Below are positions 53,324-62,810 of a stretch of 64,000 nt of DNA, in pieces. Each line of letters opens with the position of its first letter. The first letter of the stretch is position 1. The notes below the pieces were generated by a model that made no database searches, was not told the DNA's origin, and worked only from the letters and a program-made list of their open reading frames with translations. Source of the stretch: Streptomyces sp. RKND-216 (lineage in GTDB: Bacteria > Actinomycetota > Actinomycetes > Streptomycetales > Streptomycetaceae); NCBI RefSeq assembly GCF_004795255.1, contig NZ_SSBQ01000002.1, forward strand, positions 4,866,001 to 4,930,000. The letters are read 5' to 3'. A program made the translations under genes and the position numbers.

Positions 53324-54679
53324 GTGATCTCCCGAATCGATCTGCGTGGAACGTTCTCCGCCGGCTCCTCCGGCGCCGGGATCGACCCCGACCTGCTGCC
53401 CCGTGCCGAACTCGACGTGGAAGCCGCCCTAGAGACGGTGCGGCCCATCTGCGACGACGTGCACCATCGCGGCAGCGCGGCGCTGATCGACTACGCGCAG
53501 CGGTTCGACGGCTGCACGCTGGAGCGCATCCGCGTCCCGGAGGGCGAGCTCGCCCGTGCGCTGGAGGAGCTGGAACCGAAGGTGCGGGCGGCTCTGGAGG
53601 AGTCCGTCCGCCGTGCCCGCATCGTGCACCGCGAGCAGCGGCGCACCGACTCCACCGTCCAGGTCGTGCCCGGCGGCACCGTCACCGAGCGCTGGGTGCC
53701 GGTCGAACGGGTCGGCCTGTACGTGCCCGGCGGCCGCGCCGTCTACCCGTCGTCCGTGGTGATGAACGTGGTGCCCGCGCAGGAGGCCGGTGTCGGTTCG
53801 CTCGCCGTCGCGTCGCCGCCGCAGGCCGACTTCGACGGACTGCCGCACCCGACCATCCTCGCCGCCTGCGCCCTGCTCGGCGTCGATGAGGTGTACGCGG
53901 CCGGGGGCGCACAGGCCGTCGCGATGTTTGCCCACGGCACGGAGGAGTGCCCCGCCGTCCAGCTCGTGACCGGCCCCGGCAACATCTACGTCGCCGCCGC
54001 GAAGCGCCTGCTCAAGGGCCGTATCGGCATCGACTCGGAGGCCGGGCCGACCGAGATCGCGATCCTCGCCGACGACACCGCCGAACCGGCGCACGTCGCC
54101 GCCGACCTGATCTCGCAGGCCGAGCACGACGTGGTCGCCGCCGCCGTGCTGGTCACCCCGTCCGAGGCGCTGGCGGAGTCGGTCGAGCGCGAGCTGAAGA
54201 CCCAGGTCGCCGCGACCAGGCACCGAGAGCGCATCACCGAGGCACTGGCAGGCCGGCAGTCCGGCATCGTGCTGGTGGACGACCTGGAACACGGACTCGC
54301 CGTGGTCGACGCCTACGCGGCCGAGCACCTGGAGATCCAGACCGCCGACGCCGCCGGCTGGGCCGCCCGGGTCCGCAACGCCGGCGCGATCTTCGTCGGT
54401 CCCTACGCCCCGGTGTCCCTCGGCGACTACTGCGCCGGGTCCAACCACGTGCTCCCCACCGGCGGCTGCGCCTGCCATTCCTCCGGCCTGTCCGTCCAGT
54501 CCTTCCTGCGCGGCATCCACGTCGTGGACTACACCCGCGACGCCCTCGCCGAGGTCACCCACCACGTGGTGGCCCTCGCGGAGGCCGAGGACCTGCCCGC
54601 GCACGGAGACGCCCTCAAGCACCGGTTCGCCGGAGTCGAGGAGCAGGCCGCAGAGACGGGAAGGTACCTGCCGAAGTGA
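53324..54679 (+). CDS. hisD: histidinol dehydrogenase
   Basis: 451 residues from the GTG at 53324 ([11 protein letters not shown]). Family blocks: [56 protein letters not shown], the zinc-site region DLISQAEHD, and AEHLEIQT. It performs the last two NAD-dependent oxidations, histidinol to histidine. First gene of the his operon; the stop overlaps the hisC GTG (GTGA). An earlier in-frame start at 53231 precedes the likely promoter. Confidence 0.96.
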   Translation: MISRIDLRGTFSAGSSGAGIDPDLLPRAELDVEAALETVRPICDDVHHRGSAALIDYAQRFDGCTLERIRVPEGELARALEELEPKVRAALEESVRRARIVHREQRRTDSTVQVVPGGTVTERWVPVERVGLYVPGGRAVYPSSVVMNVVPAQEAGVGSLAVASPPQADFDGLPHPTILAACALLGVDEVYAAGGAQAVAMFAHGTEECPAVQLVTGPGNIYVAAAKRLLKGRIGIDSEAGPTEIAILADDTAEPAHVAADLISQAEHDVVAAAVLVTPSEALAESVERELKTQVAATRHRERITEALAGRQSGIVLVDDLEHGLAVVDAYAAEHLEIQTADAAGWAARVRNAGAIFVGPYAPVSLGDYCAGSNHVLPTGGCACHSSGLSVQSFLRGIHVVDYTRDALAEVTHHVVALAEAEDLPAHGDALKHRFAGVEEQAAETGRYLPK

Positions 54680-55803
54680 CCGGCCCGACCCCTGACCGCC
54701 CCCGGGACGTCGAGCTGCCCGTGCGCGAGGAACTGCGGGGCAAGTCCCCGTACGGCGCGCCGCAGCTCGACGTGCCGGTGCGGCTCAACACCAACGAGAA
54801 CCCCTACGCGCTGCCCGAAGCCCTGGTCGCCCGGATCGCCGAGCGTGTCGCCGACGCGGCCCGCGCGCTGAACCGCTACCCCGACCGCGACGCGGCCGAG
54901 CTGCGCACCGGCCTGGCCGCCTACCTCAGCCGCACCTGCGGCCACCGCGTCACCGCCGACCAGGTGTGGGCGGCCAACGGCTCCAACGAGGTGCTCCAGC
55001 AGCTCCTCCAGGCGTTCGGCGGGCCGGGCCGCACCGCGCTCGGCTTCGAGCCGTCCTACTCGATGCACGCCCTCATCGCGCGCGGCACCGGCACCGGCTG
55101 GCTGGCCGGGCCCCGCACCGAGGACTTCCGCATCGACGTGGACGCAGCAGTGGACGCCATCGCCACGCACCGGCCGGACGTGGTGTTCGTCTGCTCGCCC
55201 AACAATCCCACCGGCACCGCCGTCGACGCGGAGACCGTGCTCGCCCTGTACGAGGCGGCGCAGGCGGCGAAGCCGTCCATGGTGATCGTCGACGAGGCGT
55301 ACGGCGAGTTCAGCCACCGGCCCTCGCTGCTGCCGCTGATCGAGGGTCGCCCGCACCTGGTGGTGTCCCGCACCATGTCCAAGGCGTTCGGCGCCGCCGG
55401 GCTGCGCCTGGGCTACCTGGCCGCAGACCCGGCCGTGGTGGACGCCGTGCAGCTGGTGCGGCTGCCGTACCACCTCTCCGCCGTCACCCAGGCCACCGCG
55501 CTCGCCGCCCTGGAGCACACCGATACGCTGCTGGGGTACGTCGCACAGCTCAAGTCCGAACGCGACCGGCTGGTCGACGAGCTGCGGGCGACCGGCTGCG
55601 AGGTGACCGACTCGGACGCCAACTTCGTCCAGTTCGGCGTCTTCGACGACGCGCACGCCTTCTGGCGGCGGCTGCTCGACGAAGGCGTCCTCGTACGCGA
55701 CAACGGTGTCCCCGGCCGCCTGCGGGTCACCGCGGGCACCCCCGCAGAGAACGACGCGTTCCTCGACGCGGTACGCAAGCTCATGAAGGAGGACGCGACA
55801 TGA
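54676..55803 (+). CDS. hisC: histidinol-phosphate aminotransferase
   Basis: 375 residues. Fold-type I PLP aminotransferase: substrate-side [21 protein letters not shown], the PLP lysine Lys236 in SRTMSKAFG, and the arginine near RLRVTAGTP. It transaminates imidazole-acetol phosphate with glutamate. Overlaps hisD and hisB by 4 nt each, so translation is coupled through the three genes. Confidence 0.95.
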   Translation: MTGPTPDRPRDVELPVREELRGKSPYGAPQLDVPVRLNTNENPYALPEALVARIAERVADAARALNRYPDRDAAELRTGLAAYLSRTCGHRVTADQVWAANGSNEVLQQLLQAFGGPGRTALGFEPSYSMHALIARGTGTGWLAGPRTEDFRIDVDAAVDAIATHRPDVVFVCSPNNPTGTAVDAETVLALYEAAQAAKPSMVIVDEAYGEFSHRPSLLPLIEGRPHLVVSRTMSKAFGAAGLRLGYLAADPAVVDAVQLVRLPYHLSAVTQATALAALEHTDTLLGYVAQLKSERDRLVDELRATGCEVTDSDANFVQFGVFDDAHAFWRRLLDEGVLVRDNGVPGRLRVTAGTPAENDAFLDAVRKLMKEDAT

Positions 55804-56402
55804 CCCGCCCCAGCCGCACCGGGCGTGTGGAGCGCACCACGAAGGAGACCTCCGTCGTCGTTGAGATCGACCTCGACGGCACCGGCCGGGTGGACGTCGC
55901 CACGGGCGTCGGCTTCTACGACCACATGCTCGACCAGCTCGGCCGCCACGGGCTGTTCGATCTCAGCGTCAAGACCGAGGGCGACCTGCACATCGACAGC
56001 CACCACACGATGGAGGACACCTCCCTCGCGCTGGGCGCCGCGTTCCGGCAGGCGCTCGGCGACAAGCGGGGCATCGTGCGGTTCGCGAACGCCTCCGTGC
56101 CGCTGGACGAGTCGCTGGCGCAGGTCACCGTCGACCTGTCCGGCCGGCCGTACCTCGTGCACACGGAGCCCGAGGGCATGGCCCAGATGATCGGCCCGGA
56201 CTACGACACCACCATGACGCGGCACATCCTGGAGTCCTTCGTCGCCCAGGCGCAGATCGCCCTGCACGTCCACGTGCCCTACGGGCGCAACGCGCACCAC
56301 ATCGTGGAGTGCCAGTTCAAGGCCCTCGCCCGAGCCCTGCGGTACGCGTCCGAGATCGACCCGCGGCAGACCGGCGTCCCCTCGACGAAGGGCGCGCTGT
56401 GA
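55800..56402 (+). CDS. hisB: imidazoleglycerol-phosphate dehydratase
   Basis: 200 residues, the monofunctional form without the phosphatase domain of enterobacterial HisB. The two metal-binding repeats are [14 protein letters not shown] with [14 protein letters not shown], and [24 protein letters not shown]. It dehydrates imidazoleglycerol phosphate to imidazole-acetol phosphate. The ATG overlaps the hisC stop. An 88-nt gap follows before the small membrane gene. Confidence 0.95.
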   Translation: MTRPSRTGRVERTTKETSVVVEIDLDGTGRVDVATGVGFYDHMLDQLGRHGLFDLSVKTEGDLHIDSHHTMEDTSLALGAAFRQALGDKRGIVRFANASVPLDESLAQVTVDLSGRPYLVHTEPEGMAQMIGPDYDTTMTRHILESFVAQAQIALHVHVPYGRNAHHIVECQFKALARALRYASEIDPRQTGVPSTKGAL

Positions 56403-56490
56403 GCGACGGACGCGCGGCCGCCGTGCCGCGGACGACGACGAGGCGTGCGCTTCTGCGCCGCGCGGGCGGAGAAGCTCACGGGGGGATGCT

Positions 56491-56655
56491 GTGACCGGGC
56501 TGTCGACGCTGCTGATCTTCGTGGGGCTGTTCCTGCTGGGCGGAGCGGTCTCCTTCTGGAAGCAGAAGATGCCGAAGGGCGTCATCGCCGTGCTCGGCAT
56601 CGGCGCCGTGCTGGCGCTCGTCGCCGGCATCCTCCGGCTGGAGGTGTGGTCGTGA
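56491..56655 (+). CDS. 54-residue membrane protein embedded in the his operon
   Basis: The GTG at 56491 has a GGGGG run 6 nt upstream. The protein has two hydrophobic helices ([20 protein letters not shown] and [18 protein letters not shown]) joined by a short basic turn (WKQKMPKG), so it should be a two-pass hairpin in the membrane. The stop overlaps the hisH GTG (GTGA), so it is translationally coupled to hisH. I recall a similar small gene at this place in other Streptomyces. Its function is unknown. Confidence 0.75.
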   Translation: MTGLSTLLIFVGLFLLGGAVSFWKQKMPKGVIAVLGIGAVLALVAGILRLEVWS

Positions 56656-57290
56656 AGGTCGTCGTCCTCGACTACGGCTTCGGCAACGTACGGTCCGCCG
56701 AACGCGCCGTCGCCCGCGCCGGCGCCGAGGTGGAGATCACCCGCGACTACGACGCCGCGATGAACGCCGACGGGCTCCTCGTTCCCGGCGTCGGCGCGTT
56801 CGCCGCCTGCATGACCGGGCTGCGCGAGGCCCGCGGGGACTGGATCGTCGAACGGCGCCTGGCAGGCGGGCGCCCCGTGCTGGGCATCTGCGTCGGCATG
56901 CAGATCCTCTTCAGCCGTGGCATCGAGCACGGCGTGGAGGCCGACGGCCTCGACGAGTGGCCCGGTACCGTCGGCCCGCTCAAGGCCGACGCCGAACACG
57001 CCGTCCCGCACATGGGCTGGAACACCGTCGAGGCGGGGGAGGGTTCGCGGCTGTTCGCCGGCCTGCCCGCCGACGCCCGCTACTACTTCGTGCACTCCTA
57101 CGCCGTGCACGACTGGGAGTTCCGGGCCACCCACGCCGCGATGACGGCGCCCACCGTCAGCTGGACCACGCACGGCGGCTCGTTCGTCGCCGCCGTCGAG
57201 AACGGCCCGCTGTGGGCCACCCAGTTCCACCCCGAGAAGTCCGGCGACGCCGGAGCCCAACTCCTGAGCAACTGGATCGAGACCCTGTGA
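56652..57290 (+). CDS. hisH: imidazole glycerol phosphate synthase, glutamine amidotransferase subunit
   Basis: 212 residues from the GTG overlapping the preceding stop. Class I amidotransferase: nucleophile Cys80 in GICVGMQ, then His193 and Glu195 in FHPEKSG; N-terminal [12 protein letters not shown]. It supplies ammonia from glutamine to HisF. The stop shares one base with the start of priA (TGATG). Confidence 0.95.
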   Translation: MKVVVLDYGFGNVRSAERAVARAGAEVEITRDYDAAMNADGLLVPGVGAFAACMTGLREARGDWIVERRLAGGRPVLGICVGMQILFSRGIEHGVEADGLDEWPGTVGPLKADAEHAVPHMGWNTVEAGEGSRLFAGLPADARYYFVHSYAVHDWEFRATHAAMTAPTVSWTTHGGSFVAAVENGPLWATQFHPEKSGDAGAQLLSNWIETL

Positions 57291-58036
57291 TGCCCGACGT
57301 GACGCCCGACGCGCCGACGCTCGAACTCCTCCCCGCCGTCGACGTCCGCGACGGCCAGGCCGTCCGGCTGGTGCACGGCGAATCCGGCTCCGAGACCTCC
57401 TACGGGGACCCGCTCCAGGCCGCCCTGGCCTGGCAGCAGGCCGGCGCCGAGTGGCTGCACCTGGTCGACCTGGACGCCGCCTTCGGCACCGGCGACAACC
57501 GGGACCGCATCGCCGAGGTCACCGGGCGCATGGACATCAAGGTCGAGCTGTCCGGCGGCATCCGCGACGACGACACGCTCGCCGCGGCGCTGGCCACCGG
57601 CTGCACCCGTGTCAACCTCGGCACGGCGGCCTTGGAGGCCCCCGAGTGGGTCGCCAAGGTCATCGCCGAGCACGGCGACCGCATCGCCGTCGGTCTCGAC
57701 GTACGCGGCACCACGCTGCGCGGTCGCGGCTGGACCCGCGACGGCGGCGACTTGTACGAGACCCTGGAGCGGCTGAACTCCGAGGGCTGCGCCCGCTACG
57801 TCGTCACCGACATCAACAAGGACGGCACTCTCCAGGGCCCCAACCTCGAGCTGCTGCGCACCGTGTGCGGCGCCACCGACCGTCCGGTCGTGGCCTCCGG
57901 GGGCGTCTCCTCCCTGGACGACCTGCGCGCTCTCGCCGGTCTCGTTCCCGAAGGAGTCGAGGGCGCGATCGTCGGGAAGGCCCTCTACGCCAAGGCGTTC
58001 ACCCTGGAAGAGGCACTGGAGGCGGTTTCGTCATGA
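57290..58036 (+). CDS. priA: phosphoribosyl isomerase A (HisA/TrpF bifunctional type)
   Basis: 248 residues. (beta-alpha)8 barrel with the HisA acid/base residues in [11 protein letters not shown] (first Asp) and [12 protein letters not shown] (second), plus [11 protein letters not shown] and [12 protein letters not shown] phosphate-binding loops. In Streptomyces this enzyme serves both histidine (ProFAR isomerase) and tryptophan (PRA isomerase) synthesis, because a separate trpF is missing; that dual role is family knowledge, not visible directly. Overlaps ridA by 4 nt. Confidence 0.93.
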   Translation: MPDVTPDAPTLELLPAVDVRDGQAVRLVHGESGSETSYGDPLQAALAWQQAGAEWLHLVDLDAAFGTGDNRDRIAEVTGRMDIKVELSGGIRDDDTLAAALATGCTRVNLGTAALEAPEWVAKVIAEHGDRIAVGLDVRGTTLRGRGWTRDGGDLYETLERLNSEGCARYVVTDINKDGTLQGPNLELLRTVCGATDRPVVASGGVSSLDDLRALAGLVPEGVEGAIVGKALYAKAFTLEEALEAVSS

Positions 58037-58431
58037 CGACCGACCGGCGCGTGGAGCGCGTGCAGACCGACAGCCCGTGGGAGGAGTCCATCGGCTTCGC
58101 GCGCGCGGTCGCCGCCGGCGACCGGGTCCTCGTCTCCGGCACCATGCCGCTGGTGCACGGCGTCCTCCAGGGCGAGGGTGACCCCTACCAGCAGGCCAAG
58201 GCAGCCTTCGGCAACGCCCTCGCCGCCCTGGAGCGGTTCGGCCTCGACAAGCACGCGGTCCTCCGCACCCGGATGTACCTCACCCACGCCCGCGACGTCG
58301 ACGACGTCGGCCGCGCCCACAAGGAGATCTTCGACGCCGTACGCCCGGCCGCCACCCTGGTTGTGGTCTCCGGCTTCGTCGACTCCCGGGTGCTGGTCGA
58401 GGTCGAGGTCGAAGCCCTGCGCACCCCCTGA
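58033..58431 (+). CDS. RidA-family protein
   Basis: 132 residues from the ATG overlapping the priA stop. YjgF/YER057c/UK114 fold: [38 protein letters not shown] and the C-terminal [23 protein letters not shown]. The substrate-binding Arg (RTRMY) is kept. RidA enzymes hydrolyse reactive imines/enamines, such as 2-aminoacrylate, released by PLP enzymes. Its place between priA and hisF suggests protection of amino-acid synthesis, but a direct histidine role is not shown. Confidence 0.88.
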   Translation: MTTDRRVERVQTDSPWEESIGFARAVAAGDRVLVSGTMPLVHGVLQGEGDPYQQAKAAFGNALAALERFGLDKHAVLRTRMYLTHARDVDDVGRAHKEIFDAVRPAATLVVVSGFVDSRVLVEVEVEALRTP

Positions 58432-58454
58432 ACGACGATGGAGCACCAGACCGC

Positions 58455-59219
58455 ATGACGCTGGCCGTACGAGTCATCCCCTGCCTGGACGTGGACGGCG
58501 GCCGGGTCGTCAAGGGCGTCAACTTCCAGAACCTGCGCGACGCCGGCGACCCGGTCGAGATGGCCAAGGTCTACGACGCCGAGGGCGCCGACGAACTGAC
58601 CTTCCTCGACATCACCGCCTCCTCCGGCGACCGCGAGACCACCTACGACGTGGTGCGGCGCACGGCCGAGCAGGTCTTCATCCCGCTCACCGTCGGCGGC
58701 GGCGTCCGCACCGCCGCCGACGTGGACCGGCTGCTGCGCGCCGGAGCGGACAAGGTCGGCGTCAACACCGCCGCCATCGCCCGGCCGGAACTCATCCGGG
58801 AGATCGCCGAACGGTTCGGCCGCCAGGTCCTGGTGCTGTCCGTCGACGCCCGCCGCAGCGACGCCGGCACGCCGTCCGGTTACGAGGTCACCACTCACGG
58901 CGGCCGTCGGGGCACGGGTACGGACGCCGTCGAGTGGGCGCAGCGAGCCGCCGAACTTGGCGCCGGGGAGATCCTGCTCAACTCCATGGACGCCGACGGC
59001 ACCAGGCACGGCTACGACACCGAGATGATCGCGGCCGTCCGCGGCTGTGTCACCGTCCCCGTCGTCGCCAGCGGGGGCGCCGGGCACCTGGACCACTTCC
59101 CGCCCGCCATCGACGCGGGCGCCGACGCCGTACTCGCCGCCTCCGTCTTCCACTTCGGCGATCTGCGCATCGGCCAGGTCAAGGACACCCTCCGCGACGC
59201 GGGCCACGCCGTGCGCTGA
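58455..59219 (+). CDS. hisF: imidazole glycerol phosphate synthase cyclase subunit
   Basis: 254 residues. Barrel with catalytic Asp in [16 protein letters not shown] and [13 protein letters not shown]; phosphate-binding [10 protein letters not shown] and VVASGGAGH. With HisH it makes imidazole glycerol phosphate and AICAR. Last gene of the his operon in this window, 23 nt after ridA. Confidence 0.96.
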   Translation: MTLAVRVIPCLDVDGGRVVKGVNFQNLRDAGDPVEMAKVYDAEGADELTFLDITASSGDRETTYDVVRRTAEQVFIPLTVGGGVRTAADVDRLLRAGADKVGVNTAAIARPELIREIAERFGRQVLVLSVDARRSDAGTPSGYEVTTHGGRRGTGTDAVEWAQRAAELGAGEILLNSMDADGTRHGYDTEMIAAVRGCVTVPVVASGGAGHLDHFPPAIDAGADAVLAASVFHFGDLRIGQVKDTLRDAGHAVR

Positions 59220-59338
59220 ACGCCTCCACCGCAGCGGGGGACCGCCGCAGGGGAGACCGGTGATTCCACCGATGCGCGGAGCAGCGCACGAGGGCACCGT
59301 GAGGGCATCCGCGACCGGAAGGATGTGCTTCCCCCCCC

Positions 59339-60298
59339 ATGCGTCAGCACCCCGGCACCACCCCCCGCAGGAGCCCCGCGCGCGGCGGCAGGGTCCGCGC
59401 CGCCGGCACCGGGCTCACCGCCGCCCTGGCCCTCGGCCTCGCCACCCTGACCGGGCCGGCCCCCGGCGCCCAGGCGGCCCCCGCTCCCGCCCCGGCGACC
59501 GCGCCCGCCGCCGACAACCCCTACGAGCGCGGTCCCGACCCCACCGAGGACAGCGTCGAGGCGCCCCGGGGCCACTACGACGTCGCCGAGGACCGGGTGT
59601 CCTCCCTGGAGGTCTCCGGGTTCGGCGGCGGCACCGTCTACTACCCGACGGAGACCTCCGACGGCACGTTCGGCGCCGTCGCCGTGGCCCCCGGCTACAC
59701 GGCTGACCAGTCCAGCATGGCCTGGTACGGGCCGCGGCTGGCCTCCCGCGGGTTCGTCGTCTTCACCATCGACACCCTCACCCGGCTCGACCAGCCCGCC
59801 TCCCGCGGCCGCCAGCTCCTCGCCGCACTCGACTACCTGACGGAGCGGAGCTCCGTGAGGGACCGCATCGACGCCTCCCGGCTCGGCGTGATGGGCCACT
59901 CCATGGGAGGCGGCGGCAGCCTGGAGGCCGCCGTCGACCGGCCCTCGCTGGAGGCGGCGATTCCGCTCACCCCGTGGAACCTCGACAAGACCTGGCGGGA
60001 CGGGGGCGTCCCGACGCTGATCGTGGGCGCCGACGGCGACTCGATCGCCCCCGTCTCGTCGCATGCGGAGCCCTTCTACGAGGGCCTGCCCGGCTCCCTG
60101 GACCGGGCCTACCTCGAACTCAACAGGGCCAACCATTTCGCGCCCAACTCGCCGGACACCATGATCGCGAAGTACAGCATCTCCTGGCTGAAGCGCTTCA
60201 TCGACGACGACACCCGGTACGAGCAGTTCCTCTGCCCGATCCCCGGCCCCAGCACGGAGATCGAGGAGTACCGCGGCAACTGCCCGCACGGCGGGTGA
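59339..60298 (+). CDS. secreted cutinase-like polyester hydrolase (PET-hydrolase family homolog)
   Basis: 319 residues. A signal peptide (basic start, [18 protein letters not shown], cut near residue 47) is followed by the mature enzyme starting [17 protein letters not shown], as in Thermobifida cutinases. The alpha/beta-hydrolase triad is Ser188 in GHSMGGGG, Asp234 in ADGDSIAP and His266 in NHFAPN. Aromatic clamp residues known from PET hydrolases are kept: Tyr in PGYTADQSS and Trp in TPWNLDKTW. Two cysteines near the C-terminus (FLCPIPG, GNCPHGG) should form the conserved disulfide. Like TfCut2, it has His before the nucleophile (G-H-S-M-G). Its natural role is likely hydrolysis of cutin or other polyesters and triglycerides outside the cell. 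Activity on PET is inference. Confidence 0.9.
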   Translation: MRQHPGTTPRRSPARGGRVRAAGTGLTAALALGLATLTGPAPGAQAAPAPAPATAPAADNPYERGPDPTEDSVEAPRGHYDVAEDRVSSLEVSGFGGGTVYYPTETSDGTFGAVAVAPGYTADQSSMAWYGPRLASRGFVVFTIDTLTRLDQPASRGRQLLAALDYLTERSSVRDRIDASRLGVMGHSMGGGGSLEAAVDRPSLEAAIPLTPWNLDKTWRDGGVPTLIVGADGDSIAPVSSHAEPFYEGLPGSLDRAYLELNRANHFAPNSPDTMIAKYSISWLKRFIDDDTRYEQFLCPIPGPSTEIEEYRGNCPHGG

Positions 60299-60324
60299 CC
60301 CCGCGCCGTCCCCGCGCAGTGCCC

Positions 60325-60362
60325 GGCGACGCCGCCCTCCGGTGGGGGAGGGCGGCGTCGCC
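60325..60362 (+). terminator. terminator of the polyester hydrolase gene
   Basis: Perfect 16-bp stem GGCGACGCCGCCCTCC / GGAGGGCGGCGTCGCC with a GGTGGG loop, 27 nt after the stop. Confidence 0.88.
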
Positions 60363-60392
60363 CGCACCGTTCCACCCGTCCCCGCCTTTCCG

Positions 60393-60398
60393 TAACCT
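60393..60398 (+). promoter_or_regulatory. -10-like box of the LuxR-type gene
   Basis: TAACCT ends 7 nt before the GTG at 60406, again the spacing of a leaderless transcript. Confidence 0.45.
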
Positions 60399-60405
60399 CG
60401 ACGGG

Positions 60406-61986
60406 GTGACCGGTATGCCGATCAGCACCAGTCCGCTCCGCCTGTGTCCCCGCACGCCCGAACTGGCCGCGATCGAAGCCCTCCTCGACCGGCTCGCCGA
60501 CGATCCGGGCCGCACCGAAGCACTCCTCGGACGCGTCCCCGGGCCGCCGTCATCCGACTCCGACGTGCGTCGTGGCCGTGCCGCTCTGGCCCGCGGCCTG
60601 CTCGACCTCCGCGGCGGCCCGGTGGGAGACGCCCGCGAACTCCTCCTGCTCGCGGCCCGCCTGCTGGCCCCGCACGACCGCCGGCTCGCCCTGGAGGCCG
60701 TCCACGCAGCGACCGAGGCCGCCTGACTGGACGGCGACCTCGACACCTTCCGCGACGCCCTCGCCCGGGGACTCGCTCTGCATCCGGCGTCCGCGCCGCC
60801 CGACGCCTACCTGACCGGCATGACCGCAGTGCTCCACGGCCGCTTCGCCGAGGGCGCGTCCCTCCTCGCGCGAGCCCTGGCCCGCGGCCTTCCGAGCTCC
60901 ACGCCCGCCGAGCTGCTGCGGATCTGCGTCGTGGCCCTGGTCGTCGGCGACATCACCGCCGCCCTCGACGCCGCGACCCGCGCGCTGGCGCTCGCCCGCA
61001 CGGAGGACCGCGGCACCCTCCTGCCGCAGATCACCGAGTACCTCGCGTACGCGGAGCTGCGCGCCGGACACCACGCACGGGCCCACGCGCACGCCACCCA
61101 GGGTCTCCGTCTCGCTGAGAGGACCGGGCAGCGCAACGCGGCAGCCCACCACCACGCCCTTCTCGCCATGACGGCGTTCGTGACCGGCGACACTCCGGGC
61201 TGCCTCGCCCACGCAGGTGCCGCCACCGAGACCGCGGCCGCGCACGGACTCGGTATGACGCGGGCCCTCGCCGCCTGGGCGCTCGCCCGCGCCGACCTGG
61301 CCGCCGGGCGCCCCCGCGAGGCGGTGGGCCGGCTCGCCCCGCTCGTGCAGCCCCCCGCGCCGGTCGGCCACTGGGCCCTGCGCATGCTCGCCGTGCCCTG
61401 CTTCGTGGAGGCGGCCGTCCTCGCGGGCCGGATGGAGGGCACGGCGGAGGCGGTCGCAGAGTTCGCCGAGTGGACCGCGTGGACGGCAGACCCGCAGGCG
61501 CCGGGCCAACTGGCCCGCTGCCGGGCCCTGCTGGCCGCCGACCCCGGCCGCGCGGGCAGCCACTACGTCCGTGCGCTCGCCCTGCACGACGACGCGGGCG
61601 CCGACTTCGAACGCTCCCGCACCGAACTGCTCTGGGGCACGGCGCTGCGGCGGGCTCGCAGGCTGCTCGAAGCGCGTGACCGGCTGCGGTCCGCGCTCGC
61701 GGGCTTCGAGCGGTGTGGAGCCGTCCACTGGTCCGCGCGCACCCGCGCCGAACTGCGCGCCACGGGAGCGGCGGTGGACGGCCCGGATCCCGAACCGGGC
61801 GACGCCCTGCGGGCGCTGACGCCCCAGCAGCTGCGGATCGCGCGCTGTGTGGCGGAGGGAGCCACCAACCGGGAGATCGCCGAACGGCTCTCCGTCAGCA
61901 CCCGGACCGTCGAACACCACCTCCGCAACACGTTCGCCACGCTCGGTGTCCGCTCCCGCGTCGAACTCGCCCGGCGCCTGCGCTGA
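60406..61986 (+). pseudogene. LuxR-family regulator interrupted by an in-frame TGA
   Basis: One frame runs from the GTG at 60406 (or ATG 60415) to 61986, with a single TGA at 60724-60726 after AVHAATEAA. Downstream the same frame continues as LDGDLDTFRDALARGLALHP with no loss of coding character. The protein is helical, TPR-like (ALARARRL, ALDAATRALALART) and ends in a LuxR helix-turn-helix: LTPQQLRIARCVAEGATNREIAERLSVSTRTVEHHLRNTFATLG. The large AAA-type ATPase domain of LAL regulators is absent, so even read through it would be about 526 residues. Relatives have a Trp-like position here, so TGG to TGA is likely. A restart at ATG 60820 could give a 388-residue DNA-binding half. Confidence 0.75.
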
Positions 61987-62039
61987 GCGGGCCCGACGGC
62001 GCCCGGAGGCCACGGCCCGCGAGGCGGCGCCGCTCCGGC

Positions 62040-62806
62040 CTACCTCCCGGGGCGCCGGCGGGCGGCGCGGAGGTACTCGCGGTTCATGGTAGCGATGCTG
62101 GCCAGCGGGATGCCCTTCGGGCAGGCCGTGGCGCACTCGCCGGTGTTGGTGCAGCCGCCGAACCCCTCGTCGTCCATCCGCCCGACCATGTCCAGCACCC
62201 GCGACTCCCGCTCCGGCTCCCCCTGCGGCAGCGCGTTCAGGTGCACGACCTTGGCCGCCGTGAACAGCATCGCGGACCCGTTCGGGCAGGCGGCCACACA
62301 GGCGCCGCAGCCGATGCACTCGGCGTTGTCGAACGCCGTGTCCGCCGCCGGTTTCGGCACCGGCACCGCGTGCGCGTCGGGTGCGCTGCCGGTCGGCGCC
62401 GTCACGTACCCGCCCGCGCCGATCACGCGGTCCAGCGCCGAACGGTCCACCACCAGGTCCCGCACCACCGGGAACGCGCCGGCGCGCCACGGCTCGACGT
62501 CGATCGTCGCGCCGTCCTCGAAGTGCCGCATGTGCAGCTGGCACGCGGTGGTGCGCTCCGGCCCGTGCGCCTGCCCGTCGATCACCACGCCGCAGGCGCC
62601 GCAGATGCCCTCGCGGCAGTCGTTGTCGAACGCCACCGGCTCCTCGCCATCCTGGGCGAGCCGTTCGTTGAGGGTGTCGAGCACCTCCAGGAACGACATG
62701 TCCGGGCTGACGCCCGGCACCCGGTACGGCGTCATCCGTCCGGGCGCGTCCGGGCCGGGCTGGCGCCAGATCCGCAGGGTCAGCGTCATCGTCGTCGGTG
62801 TCGTGC

Positions 62807-62810
<4 letters not shown>
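62040..62810 (-). CDS. sdhB: succinate dehydrogenase/fumarate reductase iron-sulfur subunit
   Basis: 256 residues from the GTG overlapping the sdhA stop (GTGA). N-terminal [2Fe-2S] ferredoxin domain with [11 protein letters not shown] and a later CQLH. The C-terminal dicluster part has [12 protein letters not shown] and [16 protein letters not shown], giving ligands for the [4Fe-4S] and [3Fe-4S] centres. It passes electrons from the flavoprotein to the quinone-binding membrane subunit. The motif spacing is nearer to the actinobacterial/FrdB-like form than to E. coli SdhB. Confidence 0.93.

Noticed and set aside
60724-60726. In-frame TGA as a selenocysteine codon
   Set aside because: The protein is a regulator, the flanking residues show no redox motif and no SECIS-like hairpin follows directly; a nonsense mutation or sequencing error is simpler.
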